In this document: positions 51,412 to 61,145 of the stretch, one piece after another
Position numbering within the stretch: position 1 is the first letter of the stretch
Layout: each line of letters opens with the position of its first letter
Assembly (NCBI RefSeq): GCF_011189575.1
Contig: NZ_PUJW01000023.1
Coordinates: 1 to 64,000, forward strand
DNA: 64,000 nt
From: Photorhabdus cinerea
GTDB lineage: Bacteria > Pseudomonadota > Gammaproteobacteria > Enterobacterales > Enterobacteriaceae
Direction: 5' to 3'
Program-made: the position numbers and the translations under genes
The notes under the pieces: model-generated
The model's database searches: none
Seen by the model: the letters and a program-made list of their open reading frames with translations, nothing else
Told to the model about the DNA's origin: nothing

Positions 51412-52314
51412 ATGGATATACGTAATCTCAAAGCTTTTGTCGTGTTAGCCGAAACACTTAATTATCATAAGGCTTCTCAAATATTACATATTTCACAACC
51501 TGCGTTGACTAAGAAAATTAATGCACTGGAAGAGGAGTTTGGTGCTCTTTTGTTTTCCAGAGGACCAAATGGTACCAGGTTGACTGATTTTGGACAAAAA
51601 ACTTTTGAGAATGCTCAGAAATTACTGGGTCATTTTGAACAGTTTCAGATTCAGGTTAATCATGATTTGCAAGATGATTCGCCACATTATCTTTATATTA
51701 GCTCTTGTTTTCCTATTTATGATTCTGGGAAAATGAAAGAACAGCTTTGTTTAGGTAAACGGGAAAAAGTCGTGCTTGTATTAATTACTGGTCTGACATT
51801 TGAACAGCAAATGAGTCTGTTAAACTCTGGCTTGTTACATATTGCGATCGTTCCTTTACCATTAACTTCATCACTTATACCAAAGAAGATTTTCACTGAA
51901 AAACTTGTTTACCTTTTTAAAAAAGGCATTGATTTTAATCAGAAATTTTCTGAATTGAATGCGGAAATAGCCTCGTTGTATCAGCTTGTTGATATGGATG
52001 AGAATAATATGTCTATTGGCCTTGCCGATGGTATTAATATATTTTCTATTTATGATAATAGTAATATGAGCTTAATATTGAAAACTAATGATATTATGGT
52101 AATGACTGAGTTGATAATTAAACATAATGGTTTTTCATTAATTCCGCAAAAGGTGATTCGTTCAATTCCATCACAATACTTGAATTTATTAGAGGTGTTA
52201 GAAACCGATATGGAGATTGATTTTGGTATCTTATGGAGTCCAGTGATCGATTGTGAATTAATAAATGAAGCAGAACTATTTTCTTCATTAATTGATAATG
52301 TGAGAAAGATATAA
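51412..52314 (+). CDS. LysR-family transcriptional regulator
   Basis: The 300-residue protein has an N-terminal winged helix-turn-helix (MDIRNLKAFVVLAETLNYHK, then ASQILHISQPALTKKINALE) and a C-terminal ligand-binding domain of the usual length. The GGTGGAGAT leader gives a good ribosome site. LysR proteins often control a divergent neighbour, but the left neighbour here is the decayed mur relic and the effector island. The target is unknown. Confidence 0.92.
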   Translation: MDIRNLKAFVVLAETLNYHKASQILHISQPALTKKINALEEEFGALLFSRGPNGTRLTDFGQKTFENAQKLLGHFEQFQIQVNHDLQDDSPHYLYISSCFPIYDSGKMKEQLCLGKREKVVLVLITGLTFEQQMSLLNSGLLHIAIVPLPLTSSLIPKKIFTEKLVYLFKKGIDFNQKFSELNAEIASLYQLVDMDENNMSIGLADGINIFSIYDNSNMSLILKTNDIMVMTELIIKHNGFSLIPQKVIRSIPSQYLNLLEVLETDMEIDFGILWSPVIDCELINEAELFSSLIDNVRKI

Positions 52315-52644
52315 TGTTGTTTTTGTTATGAATTTAAATTTATTTTTATAAAACTTGTGAAAATAAGATGTTTTGGCTGTTTATTTAAATATAAAGATTA
52401 TCCCGGATAATATCTTCATATAATAAGTTAAAATGTTATTTATTAATTGATAATAATAAGATCTTATAGCGGGAAATATCAATATAGATGGGAGATTAAA
52501 TAGAGGGTTTTAGGTGGATTTATTATATAATACAGTGAAAATAAGTGGTGTTAATAACAAAGATATTTAGATTGAATGAAATGTAATTATAAACTGTAGA
52601 TTTAAGGGGGTAATATGGAAATTTTAGGTAATATATTGATATTA
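52315..52644. other. Intergenic region between the LysR gene and yheS
   Basis: About 330 very AT-rich bases between convergent genes. I see no gene. This marks the right end of the DNA inserted between yheT and yheS. Confidence 0.4.
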
Positions 52645-52680
52645 TTGAAAAATAAAGCGGATTATTTCCTCCGCTTTATT
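52645..52680 (-). terminator. Terminator after yheS
   Basis: A 10-base-pair stem (52651-52660 with 52671-52680, AATAAAGCGG/CCGCTTTATT) with a 10-base loop is followed on the minus strand by a run of T. It lies about 20 bases past the yheS stop. Confidence 0.85.
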
Positions 52681-52701
52681 AAGTATCATTGATGAGAATA
52701 T

Positions 52702-54627
52702 TTATCCATTAAATTCCTGTGTCATTTGCTCTAGTTGTTCCTGAATTTCCATCCATTCTAATTCAGTTTCTTCTAATTTTGATTTTGCCTGATTTTGTTT
52801 TTGTAGAAATTCAGTCAATTCGGCTTTACGGCTGTTATCGTAAATAGCGCTGTCTGAAAGCTGATTTTCTAATGTAACCAATTCGTCACTCAGTTTCTCC
52901 ATTTGTTTTTCCAGATGAGTAAGCTGTTTGCGCAATGGCTGCGTTTGGTTACGGAAGTCAGCTTGACGCCGTTTTTGATCTTTTCTCTCTTGAGCACTTT
53001 GGCTGGAAGGTTCCCTTTCCTTATCATTGTTTTCACGCAATTGCTGATTTTGTTGGCGCTGTTGATCCGTCAGCCATTGTTGATAGTCTTCTAAATCACC
53101 ATTGAAAGATTCTACCCGGCCATCGTGAACCAAATATAGCTCATCTGTTGTTGAACGTAGTAAATGTCTGTCATGGGAAACCACAACCAGCGCACCATCA
53201 AAGTCAATCAATGCTTCTGTTAGTGCCTGACGCATATCCAGGTCGAGGTGGTTGGTTGGTTCGTCAAGCAACAGAAGGTTAGGGCGTTGCCAAACCATCA
53301 ATGCCAAAACCAGACGTGCTTTCTCCCCCCCGGAAAAACGTCCACTTGGATCAGTTACCTGATCGCCTTTAAAACCAAAACCACCCAAATAATCCCTGAG
53401 TTGCTGTTCTGTTTCTTGTGGCGCAATACGTGCTATATGCTGTAATGGCGATTCATCAGCACGCAAATATTCCAACTGATGTTGGGCGAAATATCCCAGT
53501 TTGATGCCTTTGGCTAATTCTACTTTTCCACTCTGGGATTTCAGTTCATTAGCTAGTAGTTTAATCAAGGTGGATTTGCCGGCACCGTTACGTCCAAGCA
53601 GACCGATGCGTGAACCGGGAACCAAATTCAATTTGATCGAACTTAAAACTGTCCGTTCGCCGTAGCCTGCACTGACTTTTTCCATTTTTAGTAGTGGATT
53701 TGGCAGACTTTCCGGTTTACGGAAACTGAAATGGAATGGGTTATCAACATGAGCAGGAGCGATTAACTCCATTCGCTCCAGCATCTTGATACGACTCTGA
53801 GCTTGTTTGGCTTTACTGGCCTTGGCTCGGAAACGGTCAATATAACTTTGCAGATGGGCGACTTTCTCCTGCTGGCTCTTATAAAGCGCCTGTTGTTGTG
53901 CCAGTTTGGTAGCACGTTGGCGTTCGAAAGAGGAGTAATTACCGCTGTATTCAAACAGAGATTGTTGCTCAATATGGAGGATCTTGTCGGCAACTGGGTC
54001 CAGGAAATCCCGGTCATGGGAGATGAGGATTAATGTGCCGGGATAGCTTGTCAGCCATTTTTCCAACCAAATAACCGCATCCAGATCAAGGTGGTTAGTG
54101 GGTTCGTCAAGCAATAATAAATCAGAACGGCAGAGTAGTGCCTGAGCCAAATTGAGGCGCATACGCCATCCACCAGAGAATGCACGCACAGGTTGATCAA
54201 GTTGTTCTTGAGAGAAACCCAGACCGTGAAGCAGACTGGATGCTCTTGAACGGATAGTCCAGGCTTGAATCGTGTCCAATTGACTGTGTAGATGGGCGAT
54301 GAGATTGCCATTATTTTTTTCATTGGCTAGCTGCAATTGCTGTTCTAATTGACGGAACTCTCGATCACCATCAATGACATATTCCAGCGCTGGCGTTTCT
54401 AGTGCGGGTGTTTCCTGATTCACCCAAGCCAATGCCCAGTTACTGGGAAACGTGAATGTGCCTGCTTCAGCCTGAAGCTCATCTTTTAGTAATGCGAGTA
54501 AGGTAGATTTGCCACAGCCATTTTTCCCTACCAGACCAACTTTCTGTCCGGGATTGATAGTGGCGCTGGCATTGTCCAGCAAAACACGAGTTCCGCGACG
54601 AATTTGTAATGAAGAGAAAACAATCAT
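52702..54627 (-). CDS. yheS: ABC-F ATPase YheS
   Basis: YheS is a ribosome-associated ABC-F protein. The ATG at 54627 gives 641 residues beginning MIVFSSLQIRRGTRVLLDNA, as in E. coli. It has two ATPase domains with Walker A GKNGCGKST and GRNGAGKST, signatures FSGGWRMRL and FSGGEKARL, two LLLLDEPTNHLDLD Walker B motifs, the central linker at about residues 240-310 and a charged C-terminal coiled coil. No membrane domain is present, as expected. Confidence 0.97.
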   Translation of the reverse strand: MIVFSSLQIRRGTRVLLDNASATINPGQKVGLVGKNGCGKSTLLALLKDELQAEAGTFTFPSNWALAWVNQETPALETPALEYVIDGDREFRQLEQQLQLANEKNNGNLIAHLHSQLDTIQAWTIRSRASSLLHGLGFSQEQLDQPVRAFSGGWRMRLNLAQALLCRSDLLLLDEPTNHLDLDAVIWLEKWLTSYPGTLILISHDRDFLDPVADKILHIEQQSLFEYSGNYSSFERQRATKLAQQQALYKSQQEKVAHLQSYIDRFRAKASKAKQAQSRIKMLERMELIAPAHVDNPFHFSFRKPESLPNPLLKMEKVSAGYGERTVLSSIKLNLVPGSRIGLLGRNGAGKSTLIKLLANELKSQSGKVELAKGIKLGYFAQHQLEYLRADESPLQHIARIAPQETEQQLRDYLGGFGFKGDQVTDPSGRFSGGEKARLVLALMVWQRPNLLLLDEPTNHLDLDMRQALTEALIDFDGALVVVSHDRHLLRSTTDELYLVHDGRVESFNGDLEDYQQWLTDQQRQQNQQLRENNDKEREPSSQSAQERKDQKRRQADFRNQTQPLRKQLTHLEKQMEKLSDELVTLENQLSDSAIYDNSRKAELTEFLQKQNQAKSKLEETELEWMEIQEQLEQMTQEFNG

Positions 54628-54745
54628 AAGTGCCGTTTGTATATAATATGTTAAATTAGGAATAACGGACAATAAGTGTCCGGTTTTATAACTTTGTATG
54701 CATGGTAACGGAAAATACGTGTTCTGACACGTTCTTCAGGGGGTA

Positions 54746-55300
54746 ATGATGTTACAGCCGCCTAAAGTCCTGCTGCTGTATGCCCATCCAGAGTCACAGG
54801 ATTCAGTTGCAAACCGCGTTTTGTTACAACCTGTGCTGGATTTAGAGCATGTTACGGTTCACGACTTATACGGAGCTTATCCGGATTTTTTTATTGATGT
54901 GCATTATGAACAACAGCTGCTGCGTGAGCACCAAGTGATTGTTTTTCAACATCCACTATATACTTACAGTTGTCCAGCTTTATTAAAAGAGTGGATGGAT
55001 CGTGTGCTGACACGGGGATTTGCCAGTGGTATTACCGGGTTGGCGTTACAGGGGAAATACTGGCGTTCAGTGATCACAACCGGAGAGCCAGAAGGGGCTT
55101 TCCAGCCTGATGGTTATAACCTCTATCCGATGGAAGAGATTCTTCGCCCTTTTGAACAAACAGCATCTATGTGCCGTATGCATTGGCTACCGCCAATAGT
55201 GATTTATTGGGCTCGTCGTCAAAAACCTGAACTTCTTGCCATCCATGCTAATGCTTATCGTGAGTGGCTCAAATCGCCATTGTCATTCGGAGGGCTATAG
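54746..55300 (+). CDS. kefG: KefB ancillary oxidoreductase KefG
   Basis: KefG is a flavodoxin-fold quinone-reductase-like protein needed for full activity of the KefB efflux system. The 184-residue product has LLLYAHPESQDSVANRVL at the start, FQHPLYTYSCPALLKEWMDR and TTGEPEGAF. It is four bases before kefB and divergent from yheS, as in E. coli. Confidence 0.95.
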   Translation: MMLQPPKVLLLYAHPESQDSVANRVLLQPVLDLEHVTVHDLYGAYPDFFIDVHYEQQLLREHQVIVFQHPLYTYSCPALLKEWMDRVLTRGFASGITGLALQGKYWRSVITTGEPEGAFQPDGYNLYPMEEILRPFEQTASMCRMHWLPPIVIYWARRQKPELLAIHANAYREWLKSPLSFGGL

Positions 55301-55303
55301 CTT

Positions 55304-57109
55304 ATGGAGCATTCAGCGCAACTAAGCGCCAGTATATTGTTTTTATTTGCTGCTGTAGTGGCAGTGCCAATCGCACAGAAATTCAGGATTGGTGCAGTAT
55401 TAGGTTATTTATTGGCAGGGATCGTTCTGGGTCCATGGGGATTGAGCTTTATCAGAGATGTTGATGATATTCTTCATTTCTCCGAGCTTGGGATTGTTTT
55501 CCTGATGTTTATCATCGGCCTTGAGCTTAACCCTTCCAAACTTTGGCAACTCAGGCGATCTATTTTTGGTGTCGGTGCGGCTCAGGTTATTCTGACGGCG
55601 GGAGTGCTGGCCGCGCTTTTATATCTGACAGATTTTGCATGGCAGGCGGCGGTTATCGGTGGTATCGGTATGGCGATGTCCTCAACAGCAATGGCTTTGC
55701 AGCTGATGAAAGAGAAGGGGATGAACCGCAATGAGGGCGGGCAGCTTGGTTTCTCAGTTTTGCTGTTTCAGGATATCGCGGTGATCCCGGCTTTGGCATT
55801 GATCCCGCTTCTGGCCGGTGAAACCGCATCCAGTGACTGGTATCGGATCATGCTGAAAATTGCCGCTTTTGCTGGCATGTTGCTGGGAGGTCGTTATCTG
55901 TTACGCCCGCTGTTCCGTCTGGTTGTAAGATCCGGAGTACGTGAGGTATTTACTGCGGCAGCATTACTGGTTGTACTCAGCTCGGCGCTGTTTATGGAGG
56001 TGCTCGGTTTTTCCATGGCACTGGGGACTTTTATCGCCGGAGTGTTACTGGCTGATAGTGAATATCGCCATGAACTGGAAATATCCATTGAGCCGTTTAA
56101 GGGCTTGCTGTTAGGGCTGTTTTTTATTTCGGTAGGTATGTCCTTAAATTTGGGAGTACTACTGATACATCTGACAGATGTGTTACTTGGTGTGCTGGTT
56201 TTGGTCGTCGTAAAGGGCATCGTTCTTTATCTCATCGCGTTGATTGCTGGTTTAAGGAATTCATCTCGCTTGCAATTTTCCGGTGTACTCAGCCAGGGCG
56301 GAGAATTTGCCTTTGTGCTGTTTTCTGCTGCACTGAGTCAAAATGTCCTTAATAGCGGGCAGATGGCTTTGTTGTTAGTAGTGGTAACACTATCAATGAT
56401 GACAACGCCGCTGGTGATGCAATTGATAGATGCTATTCTGGCACGCCGTTATAATGCCCAGGATGAGATGGATGAACAGCCATTTGTGGAAGATAATGAT
56501 CCGCAAGTGATTTTAGTGGGTTTTGGTCGGTTCGGGCAGGTAATCGGCCGTCTTCTGATGGTGAATAAAATCCGCATAACAGTGTTGGAACGTGATGTCA
56601 GTGTTATCAGTACCATGCGACGTTATGGCTACAAGGTTTATTATGGTGATGCGGCTGAATTAGAATTGCTACGTGCGGCAGGTGCAGATAAAGCTAAGGC
56701 GATTGTTATCACTGGTAATGAGCCGGAAAATACCATGATGATTGTTCATTTATGTCAGAAACATTTCCCGAATCTGCATATTATGGCGCGGGCCAGAGGG
56801 CGCTTGGAAGCGCATGAACTGTTGCAAAGTGGGGTAGAAAACTTCACTCGTGAAACTTTCTCCAGTGCATTGGAATTGGGCCGTAAAACGTTGGTCGGGT
56901 TGGGAATGCATCCACATAAGGCTTATCGTGCAAAACAACACTTTCAGCGATTAGATATGCGGATGTTGAGAGAACTGATGCCACAGCTACAGGGTGATGT
57001 GGCTCACATATCCCGTATAAAAGAGGCACGGCGAGAATTAGAAGAGCTGTTTGAACGGGAAATGCTGAATGAGCGTCGCCAACCGGATGGTTGGAATGAA
57101 TATGAATAA
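55304..57109 (+). CDS. kefB: Glutathione-regulated potassium efflux protein KefB
   Basis: KefB exchanges K+ for H+ to acidify the cytoplasm during electrophile stress and is gated by glutathione adducts. The 601-residue protein has a CPA2-type membrane domain (about residues 1-385, with IIGLELNPSKLWQLR) and a cytoplasmic RCK domain with the nucleotide-binding VILVGFGRFGQVIGRLL from about 400. The order kefG-kefB-yheV matches E. coli. Confidence 0.96.
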   Translation: MEHSAQLSASILFLFAAVVAVPIAQKFRIGAVLGYLLAGIVLGPWGLSFIRDVDDILHFSELGIVFLMFIIGLELNPSKLWQLRRSIFGVGAAQVILTAGVLAALLYLTDFAWQAAVIGGIGMAMSSTAMALQLMKEKGMNRNEGGQLGFSVLLFQDIAVIPALALIPLLAGETASSDWYRIMLKIAAFAGMLLGGRYLLRPLFRLVVRSGVREVFTAAALLVVLSSALFMEVLGFSMALGTFIAGVLLADSEYRHELEISIEPFKGLLLGLFFISVGMSLNLGVLLIHLTDVLLGVLVLVVVKGIVLYLIALIAGLRNSSRLQFSGVLSQGGEFAFVLFSAALSQNVLNSGQMALLLVVVTLSMMTTPLVMQLIDAILARRYNAQDEMDEQPFVEDNDPQVILVGFGRFGQVIGRLLMVNKIRITVLERDVSVISTMRRYGYKVYYGDAAELELLRAAGADKAKAIVITGNEPENTMMIVHLCQKHFPNLHIMARARGRLEAHELLQSGVENFTRETFSSALELGRKTLVGLGMHPHKAYRAKQHFQRLDMRMLRELMPQLQGDVAHISRIKEARRELEELFEREMLNERRQPDGWNEYE

Positions 57110-57121
57110 GTGGAGCGAATC

Positions 57122-57325
57122 ATGTCAATAAGCCGAAAAAGATTTATTGCTGGTGCTGTCTGTCCGGAATGCCATTCTCAGGACACATTGGCAATGTGGC
57201 AGGAAGATCAGGTGGATGTGGTGGAATGCGTCCATTGTGGTCATCAGCAACGTCAGACTGATGATAAAGTAACCTCTCATATCAGAAAGCAAGAGCAGGT
57301 TATTGGTATTTTTACACCACAATAA
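57122..57325 (+). CDS. yheV: YheV, small zinc-ribbon protein
   Basis: The 67-residue product has two CxxC pairs (CPECHSQ and CVHCGHQQR) in a zinc-ribbon arrangement. Function unknown. The ATG at 57122 has GGAG upstream and lies 12 bases after the kefB stop. Confidence 0.93.
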   Translation: MSISRKRFIAGAVCPECHSQDTLAMWQEDQVDVVECVHCGHQQRQTDDKVTSHIRKQEQVIGIFTPQ

Positions 57326-57412
57326 TGGTGTGAATTTTAATGCCGGTGAGTACAGGGGCTTAGAATTCCGCTACAATCGGTAAAATTTTTAGACCCACGG
57401 GTAGGAGATGTA

Positions 57413-57991
57413 ATGAAAGTAGCAAAAGACTTGGTAGTCAGCTTGGCTTATCAAGTAAGAACAGAAGAGGGTGTTTTAGTTGATGAGTCACCGGTGAGTG
57501 CACCGTTGGATTATCTGCATGGCCGTGGTTCGTTGATCAGTGGTTTGGAAAAAGCGCTGGAAGGTCGTGAGGCTGGTGAGAGTTTTGATGTCAGCGTGCA
57601 AGCTGATGATGCCTATGGTCAGTATGATGACAATCTGGTTCAACGTGTGCCAAAAGATGTCTTTGTTGGTGTTGATGAATTGGAGGTTGGCATGCGTTTC
57701 CTGGCTGACACCGATATGGGACCGGTACCTGTGGAAATCACTGCGGTTGAAGATGAGCACGTTGTGGTTGATGGTAACCATATGCTGGCTGGTCAGAATC
57801 TGAAATTCAATGTTGAAATTATTGCTATCCGCGAAGCGACCGAAGAAGAGCTGGCTCATGGTCATGTTCACGGTGCGCATGGTCACGAACATGGCGAAGG
57901 GGGTTGCTGTGGTGGTCACGGCCATGACGATGGTCACCACCACCACCACAATGAAGGGAACGGATGCTGCGGTGGCGGTAGCTGCCATTGA
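57413..57991 (+). CDS. slyD: Peptidyl-prolyl isomerase and metallochaperone SlyD
   Basis: SlyD is an FKBP-type isomerase and nickel-binding chaperone used in hydrogenase maturation. The 192 residues comprise a split FKBP domain (about residues 1-70 and 125-145) with an insert-in-flap chaperone domain, and a tail from about 145 that is very rich in His, Cys and Gly (for example GHGHDDGHHHHHN). The tail is intact. Confidence 0.97.
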   Translation: MKVAKDLVVSLAYQVRTEEGVLVDESPVSAPLDYLHGRGSLISGLEKALEGREAGESFDVSVQADDAYGQYDDNLVQRVPKDVFVGVDELEVGMRFLADTDMGPVPVEITAVEDEHVVVDGNHMLAGQNLKFNVEIIAIREATEEELAHGHVHGAHGHEHGEGGCCGGHGHDDGHHHHHNEGNGCCGGGSCH

Positions 57992-58024
57992 TAGATTAAA
58001 GCGGATTATCAGGCTTTAATCTTC

Positions 58025-58070
58025 AAAAAAGCGGGGCAAGCTTGGGAGAGTCGGTTTCTCTTACTTGCCC
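58025..58070 (-). terminator. Terminator between slyD and slyX
   Basis: GGGCAAG (58034-58040) pairs with CTTGCCC (58064-58070), with further pairing inside the loop. On the minus strand the stem is followed by CGCTTTTTTG, so it serves slyX best. A smaller inverted repeat ATTAAAGC/GCTTTAAT just after slyD lacks a T tract. Confidence 0.7.
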
Positions 58071-58108
58071 TGTGTATTGTGACTGGTTGTTTTTTTACTT
58101 AGTTAAAA

Positions 58109-58327
58109 TCAGTAATGAGGTGGAGGTGTTTCTTCTGACGGTGAAGCCACCATTGACGGCTGAGAGGCTTTCAATCGCTCTGTCATTAACCGCAAATGTT
58201 CTCTTAATTTAGCCATTTCCATCTGCTGCTCAGTGACTACCTGATTCAGCTCTTCAATGGTTATTTCCTGAAAGGCAACGCGACTTTCCAACTGTTCAAG
58301 CCGTTGTTCAAACTCTGATAGATCCAT
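58109..58327 (-). CDS. slyX: SlyX family coiled-coil protein
   Basis: The 72-residue protein is almost entirely one coiled coil (LEQRLEQLESRVAFQEITIE) with a proline-rich C-terminus ending in ETPPPHY. Function unknown. The position between slyD and fkpA matches E. coli. Confidence 0.93.
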   Translation of the reverse strand: MDLSEFEQRLEQLESRVAFQEITIEELNQVVTEQQMEMAKLREHLRLMTERLKASQPSMVASPSEETPPPHY

Positions 58328-58577
58328 GATTTTCTCCCATTTCAGGCTGTGTATTATCCGTGTTAGGCTCTTTATATTAATTAAGAGTAACTCATTATGC
58401 CCAGAATATTCTGTGGAATACGGTTGTTATGAAACCTCTTTTCATTAATGTTGTCTCAATGGTTTTGGGGCACTAGAAGCGGCAAATATTGTGTTGTGCT
58501 GCTGTAGGCAGTTATAGTGACTCGATTGCATAATTTTTGCTGATGGTAAATATCCCCCAAAGTTATTGGAGAAACAG

Positions 58578-59339
58578 ATGAAATCATTGTTTAAAGTTAC
58601 TCTGCTTGCCACTACGCTGGCAGTGGTTTTCAGTGCTCCCCAGGTACTGGCTGCCAAAGCAGATAGTCAAAGTATAGAACTGAATAGCGCATTTAAAACA
58701 GAAGATCAGCAAAATGCTTATGCTCTGGGAGCATCTCTAGGGCGTTATATGGAAAACACCTTGAAAGAGCAGAAATCTCTGGGTATCCCATTGGATAAAG
58801 ATCAGTTGTTGGCGGGGGTGCAAGATGCTTTTAAGGACAAAAGCAAACTGACTGATAGCGAAATTGAAAATACTCTGCGTGCATTTGAAGGCAAAGTGAA
58901 GTCTGCGGCTGAAGCTAAAATGGAAAAAGAAGCCAGCGATAATGAAGCTAAGGGTGCTAAATATCGTGAAGAATTCGCTAAGGAAAAAGGGGTCGTCAAG
59001 AGCCAAACCGGTCTTTTATATAAAATAGAGAAGGACGGTAGTGGTAAAAAGCCTGCGGCAAGTGACACAGTAGTCGTAAACTACAAGGGTTCATTGATTG
59101 ACGGTAAAGAATTTGATAGCTCATATAAGCGTAATGAGCCACTTTCTATTCGTCTGGATGGTGTTATCCCAGGTTGGACAGAAGGTTTGCAGAATGTGAA
59201 AAAAGGTGGAAAAATTAAACTGGTTATTCCACCAGAGCTTGCTTATGGTAAAGCTGGTGTCCCAGGTATTCCTGCAAACTCTACATTAGTATTTGATATT
59301 GAGTTACTGGATGTGAAAGCGGATACTAAGGCTAAGTAA
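58578..59339 (+). CDS. fkpA: Periplasmic FKBP-type isomerase FkpA
   Basis: FkpA is a periplasmic chaperone and prolyl isomerase. The ATG at 58578 has GGAG at a proper distance and gives 253 residues. A signal peptide ends near VLAA (residue 25). The dimerisation helices span about 35-130 and the FKBP domain about 140-250, with VVNYKGSLIDGKEFDSSY and IPPELAYGKAG. Confidence 0.96.
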   Translation: MKSLFKVTLLATTLAVVFSAPQVLAAKADSQSIELNSAFKTEDQQNAYALGASLGRYMENTLKEQKSLGIPLDKDQLLAGVQDAFKDKSKLTDSEIENTLRAFEGKVKSAAEAKMEKEASDNEAKGAKYREEFAKEKGVVKSQTGLLYKIEKDGSGKKPAASDTVVVNYKGSLIDGKEFDSSYKRNEPLSIRLDGVIPGWTEGLQNVKKGGKIKLVIPPELAYGKAGVPGIPANSTLVFDIELLDVKADTKAK

Positions 59340-59375
59340 TCTTTTAGCTAAATATTTTTGATGAATTGTGTAGAT

Positions 59376-59412
59376 AAAACCGTTGGTAGAGATTCTGTCA
59401 ACGGTTTTTTGT
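59376..59412 (+). terminator. Terminator after fkpA
   Basis: AAAACCGTTG (59376-59385) pairs with CAACGGTTTT (59399-59408) and runs on into T residues. It lies about 36 bases after the fkpA stop. Confidence 0.85.
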
Positions 59413-59627
59413 TACTGAAAGCTGTGATAGAGGCCAAATGTCTGAGTGGCAATGGCTTGACGATGATGTCATGTGGTTTTAACGTCAATATCTAATGTAA
59501 GTGCAAAGATCTTTGACTGAGATCTCTGTTAAGTTGCAACAGTTGAATTTTCACAAGAAGTTTTTATAAGTTTATCACGTTGTGTTTTTAGCAAGACGTT
59601 GTCTGCGTTTGAAGGATGGTGTATTTA

Positions 59628-60350
59628 ATGTCTAACCCGTTATTATCTGGTGATATCAGTGATATCGACTTACTGGAAAACCAACCGTTTACTGAAACGG
59701 ATCACGAAATTTTAAAATCTTATGAAGCTGCAGTTGATGGTTTGGCTATGCTGATTGGTGGGCATTGCGAGATTGTCCTTCATTCACTGGAAGATCTTAA
59801 ATGTTCAGCTGTCAGAATAGCTAATGGAGAACATACCGGTCGTAAAATAGGTTCACCTATCACTGATCTTGCTCTGCGTATGTTGCACGATATTACAGAT
59901 GAAGATTGTAGTGCATCCAAAGCCTATTTCACCCGGGCGAAAAGTGGTTCATTGATGAAGTCAGTCACGATTGCGATCCGCAACCGGAATCGCAGAGTGA
60001 TCGGTCTTCTGTGCATTAATATGAACCTTGATGTCCCTTTCTCTGAAATTATTCAGACATTTATTCCAGAGGAAACCCATGATGTCGCCCCAAATGTAAA
60101 CTTTGCATCATCAGTGGATGATTTGGTTGCACAAACGCTGGAATACACTATCGAAGAAGTCAATATTGATCGCAATGTATCCAATAATGCTAAAAATAGG
60201 CAGGTGGTTCTGAATCTCTATGAGAAAGGCATCTTTGATATTAAAGACGCGATTAATCAGGTTGCTGAGCGCCTAAATATTTCTAAACATACTGTTTATC
60301 TCTATATTCGCCAGTTTAAGAATGGTGAATGCTTAGGGCCTGAGCGGTAA
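59628..60350 (+). CDS. yheO: YheO family DNA-binding regulator
   Basis: The 240-residue protein, equal in length to E. coli YheO, has a PAS-like domain (about residues 25-135, with GGHCEIVLHSLEDLKCSAVR) and a C-terminal helix-turn-helix (about 195-235, with VAERLNISKHTVYLYIRQFK). The ATG at 59628 aligns with E. coli, whereas an ATG four codons earlier overlaps the ribosome site. The stop overlaps the tusD start (TAATG), so it heads the tus operon. Confidence 0.94.
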   Translation: MSNPLLSGDISDIDLLENQPFTETDHEILKSYEAAVDGLAMLIGGHCEIVLHSLEDLKCSAVRIANGEHTGRKIGSPITDLALRMLHDITDEDCSASKAYFTRAKSGSLMKSVTIAIRNRNRRVIGLLCINMNLDVPFSEIIQTFIPEETHDVAPNVNFASSVDDLVAQTLEYTIEEVNIDRNVSNNAKNRQVVLNLYEKGIFDIKDAINQVAERLNISKHTVYLYIRQFKNGECLGPER

Positions 60351-60745
60351 TGTCTCCTCTGTCTTATTGTCTGCTGGTAACGGGGCCTGCATATGGCACC
60401 CAACAAGCCAGCAGTGCTTACCAATTCGCACAAACTTTGGTTGCGATGGGACACAAACTCAATACCGTATTTTTTTATCGGGAAGGGGTTTATAACGGTA
60501 ATCAATTGACTGCACCTGCCAGTGATGAATTCAATTTGGTGGGTGCATGGCAGATGCTGGCAACAGAGCATCAGTTTGGTATGCACATTTGTATTGCCGC
60601 TGCCCTTCGCCGTGGTGTCCTTGACGCTCAGCAAGCTAATGAATTGAATTTACCCGTAGCAAACCTGGCTGAAGGGTTTGAATTAAGTGGATTGGGAACG
60701 CTGGCTGAAGCCATGCTGACCTGCGACCGAGTGGTGCAATTCTGA
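60350..60745 (+). CDS. tusD: Sulfurtransferase subunit TusD
   Basis: TusBCD relays sulfur from TusA to TusE for 2-thiouridine in tRNA. The 131-residue DsrE-fold protein carries the acceptor cysteine (Cys81) in MHICIAAALRRGV. It overlaps yheO by one base and is followed by tusC after 20 bases. Confidence 0.96.
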   Translation: MSPLSYCLLVTGPAYGTQQASSAYQFAQTLVAMGHKLNTVFFYREGVYNGNQLTAPASDEFNLVGAWQMLATEHQFGMHICIAAALRRGVLDAQQANELNLPVANLAEGFELSGLGTLAEAMLTCDRVVQF

Positions 60746-60765
60746 GAGGCAAATGAGAGGCAAAA

Positions 60766-61125
60766 ATGAAAAAGATTGCTTTTGTCTTCACTCAAGCACC
60801 TCATGGTAATACGGGTGGTAGAGAAGGGTTAGATGCATTACTGGCGACTGCGGCATTAACCGAACATATCGGTGTATTTTTTATTTCTGATGGTGTATTC
60901 CAACTGTTGCCGGATCAGCGACCTGACAGAATACTCGCTAGAAACTATATCGCCACTTTTAAAGTCTTACCTTTGTACGATATTGAAGCATGTTATTTGT
61001 GCCAAGAGGACCTGATCGCGCGTGGATTAAGCTCGGCTAACCGTTTTATTCTGGATGTGGAAGTGATACCAGCAGAAACAGTTCGCGAGAAACTGGTTGG
61101 CTATGATGTTGTGCTGACATTTTAA
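60766..61125 (+). CDS. tusC: Sulfurtransferase subunit TusC
   Basis: The 119-residue DsrF-fold protein starts MKKIAFVFTQAPHGNTGGRE and forms the TusBCD heterohexamer. Its position in the operon and its length match E. coli. Confidence 0.96.
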   Translation: MKKIAFVFTQAPHGNTGGREGLDALLATAALTEHIGVFFISDGVFQLLPDQRPDRILARNYIATFKVLPLYDIEACYLCQEDLIARGLSSANRFILDVEVIPAETVREKLVGYDVVLTF

Positions 61126-61145
61126 GCTATTGGAAGGACAATGAT

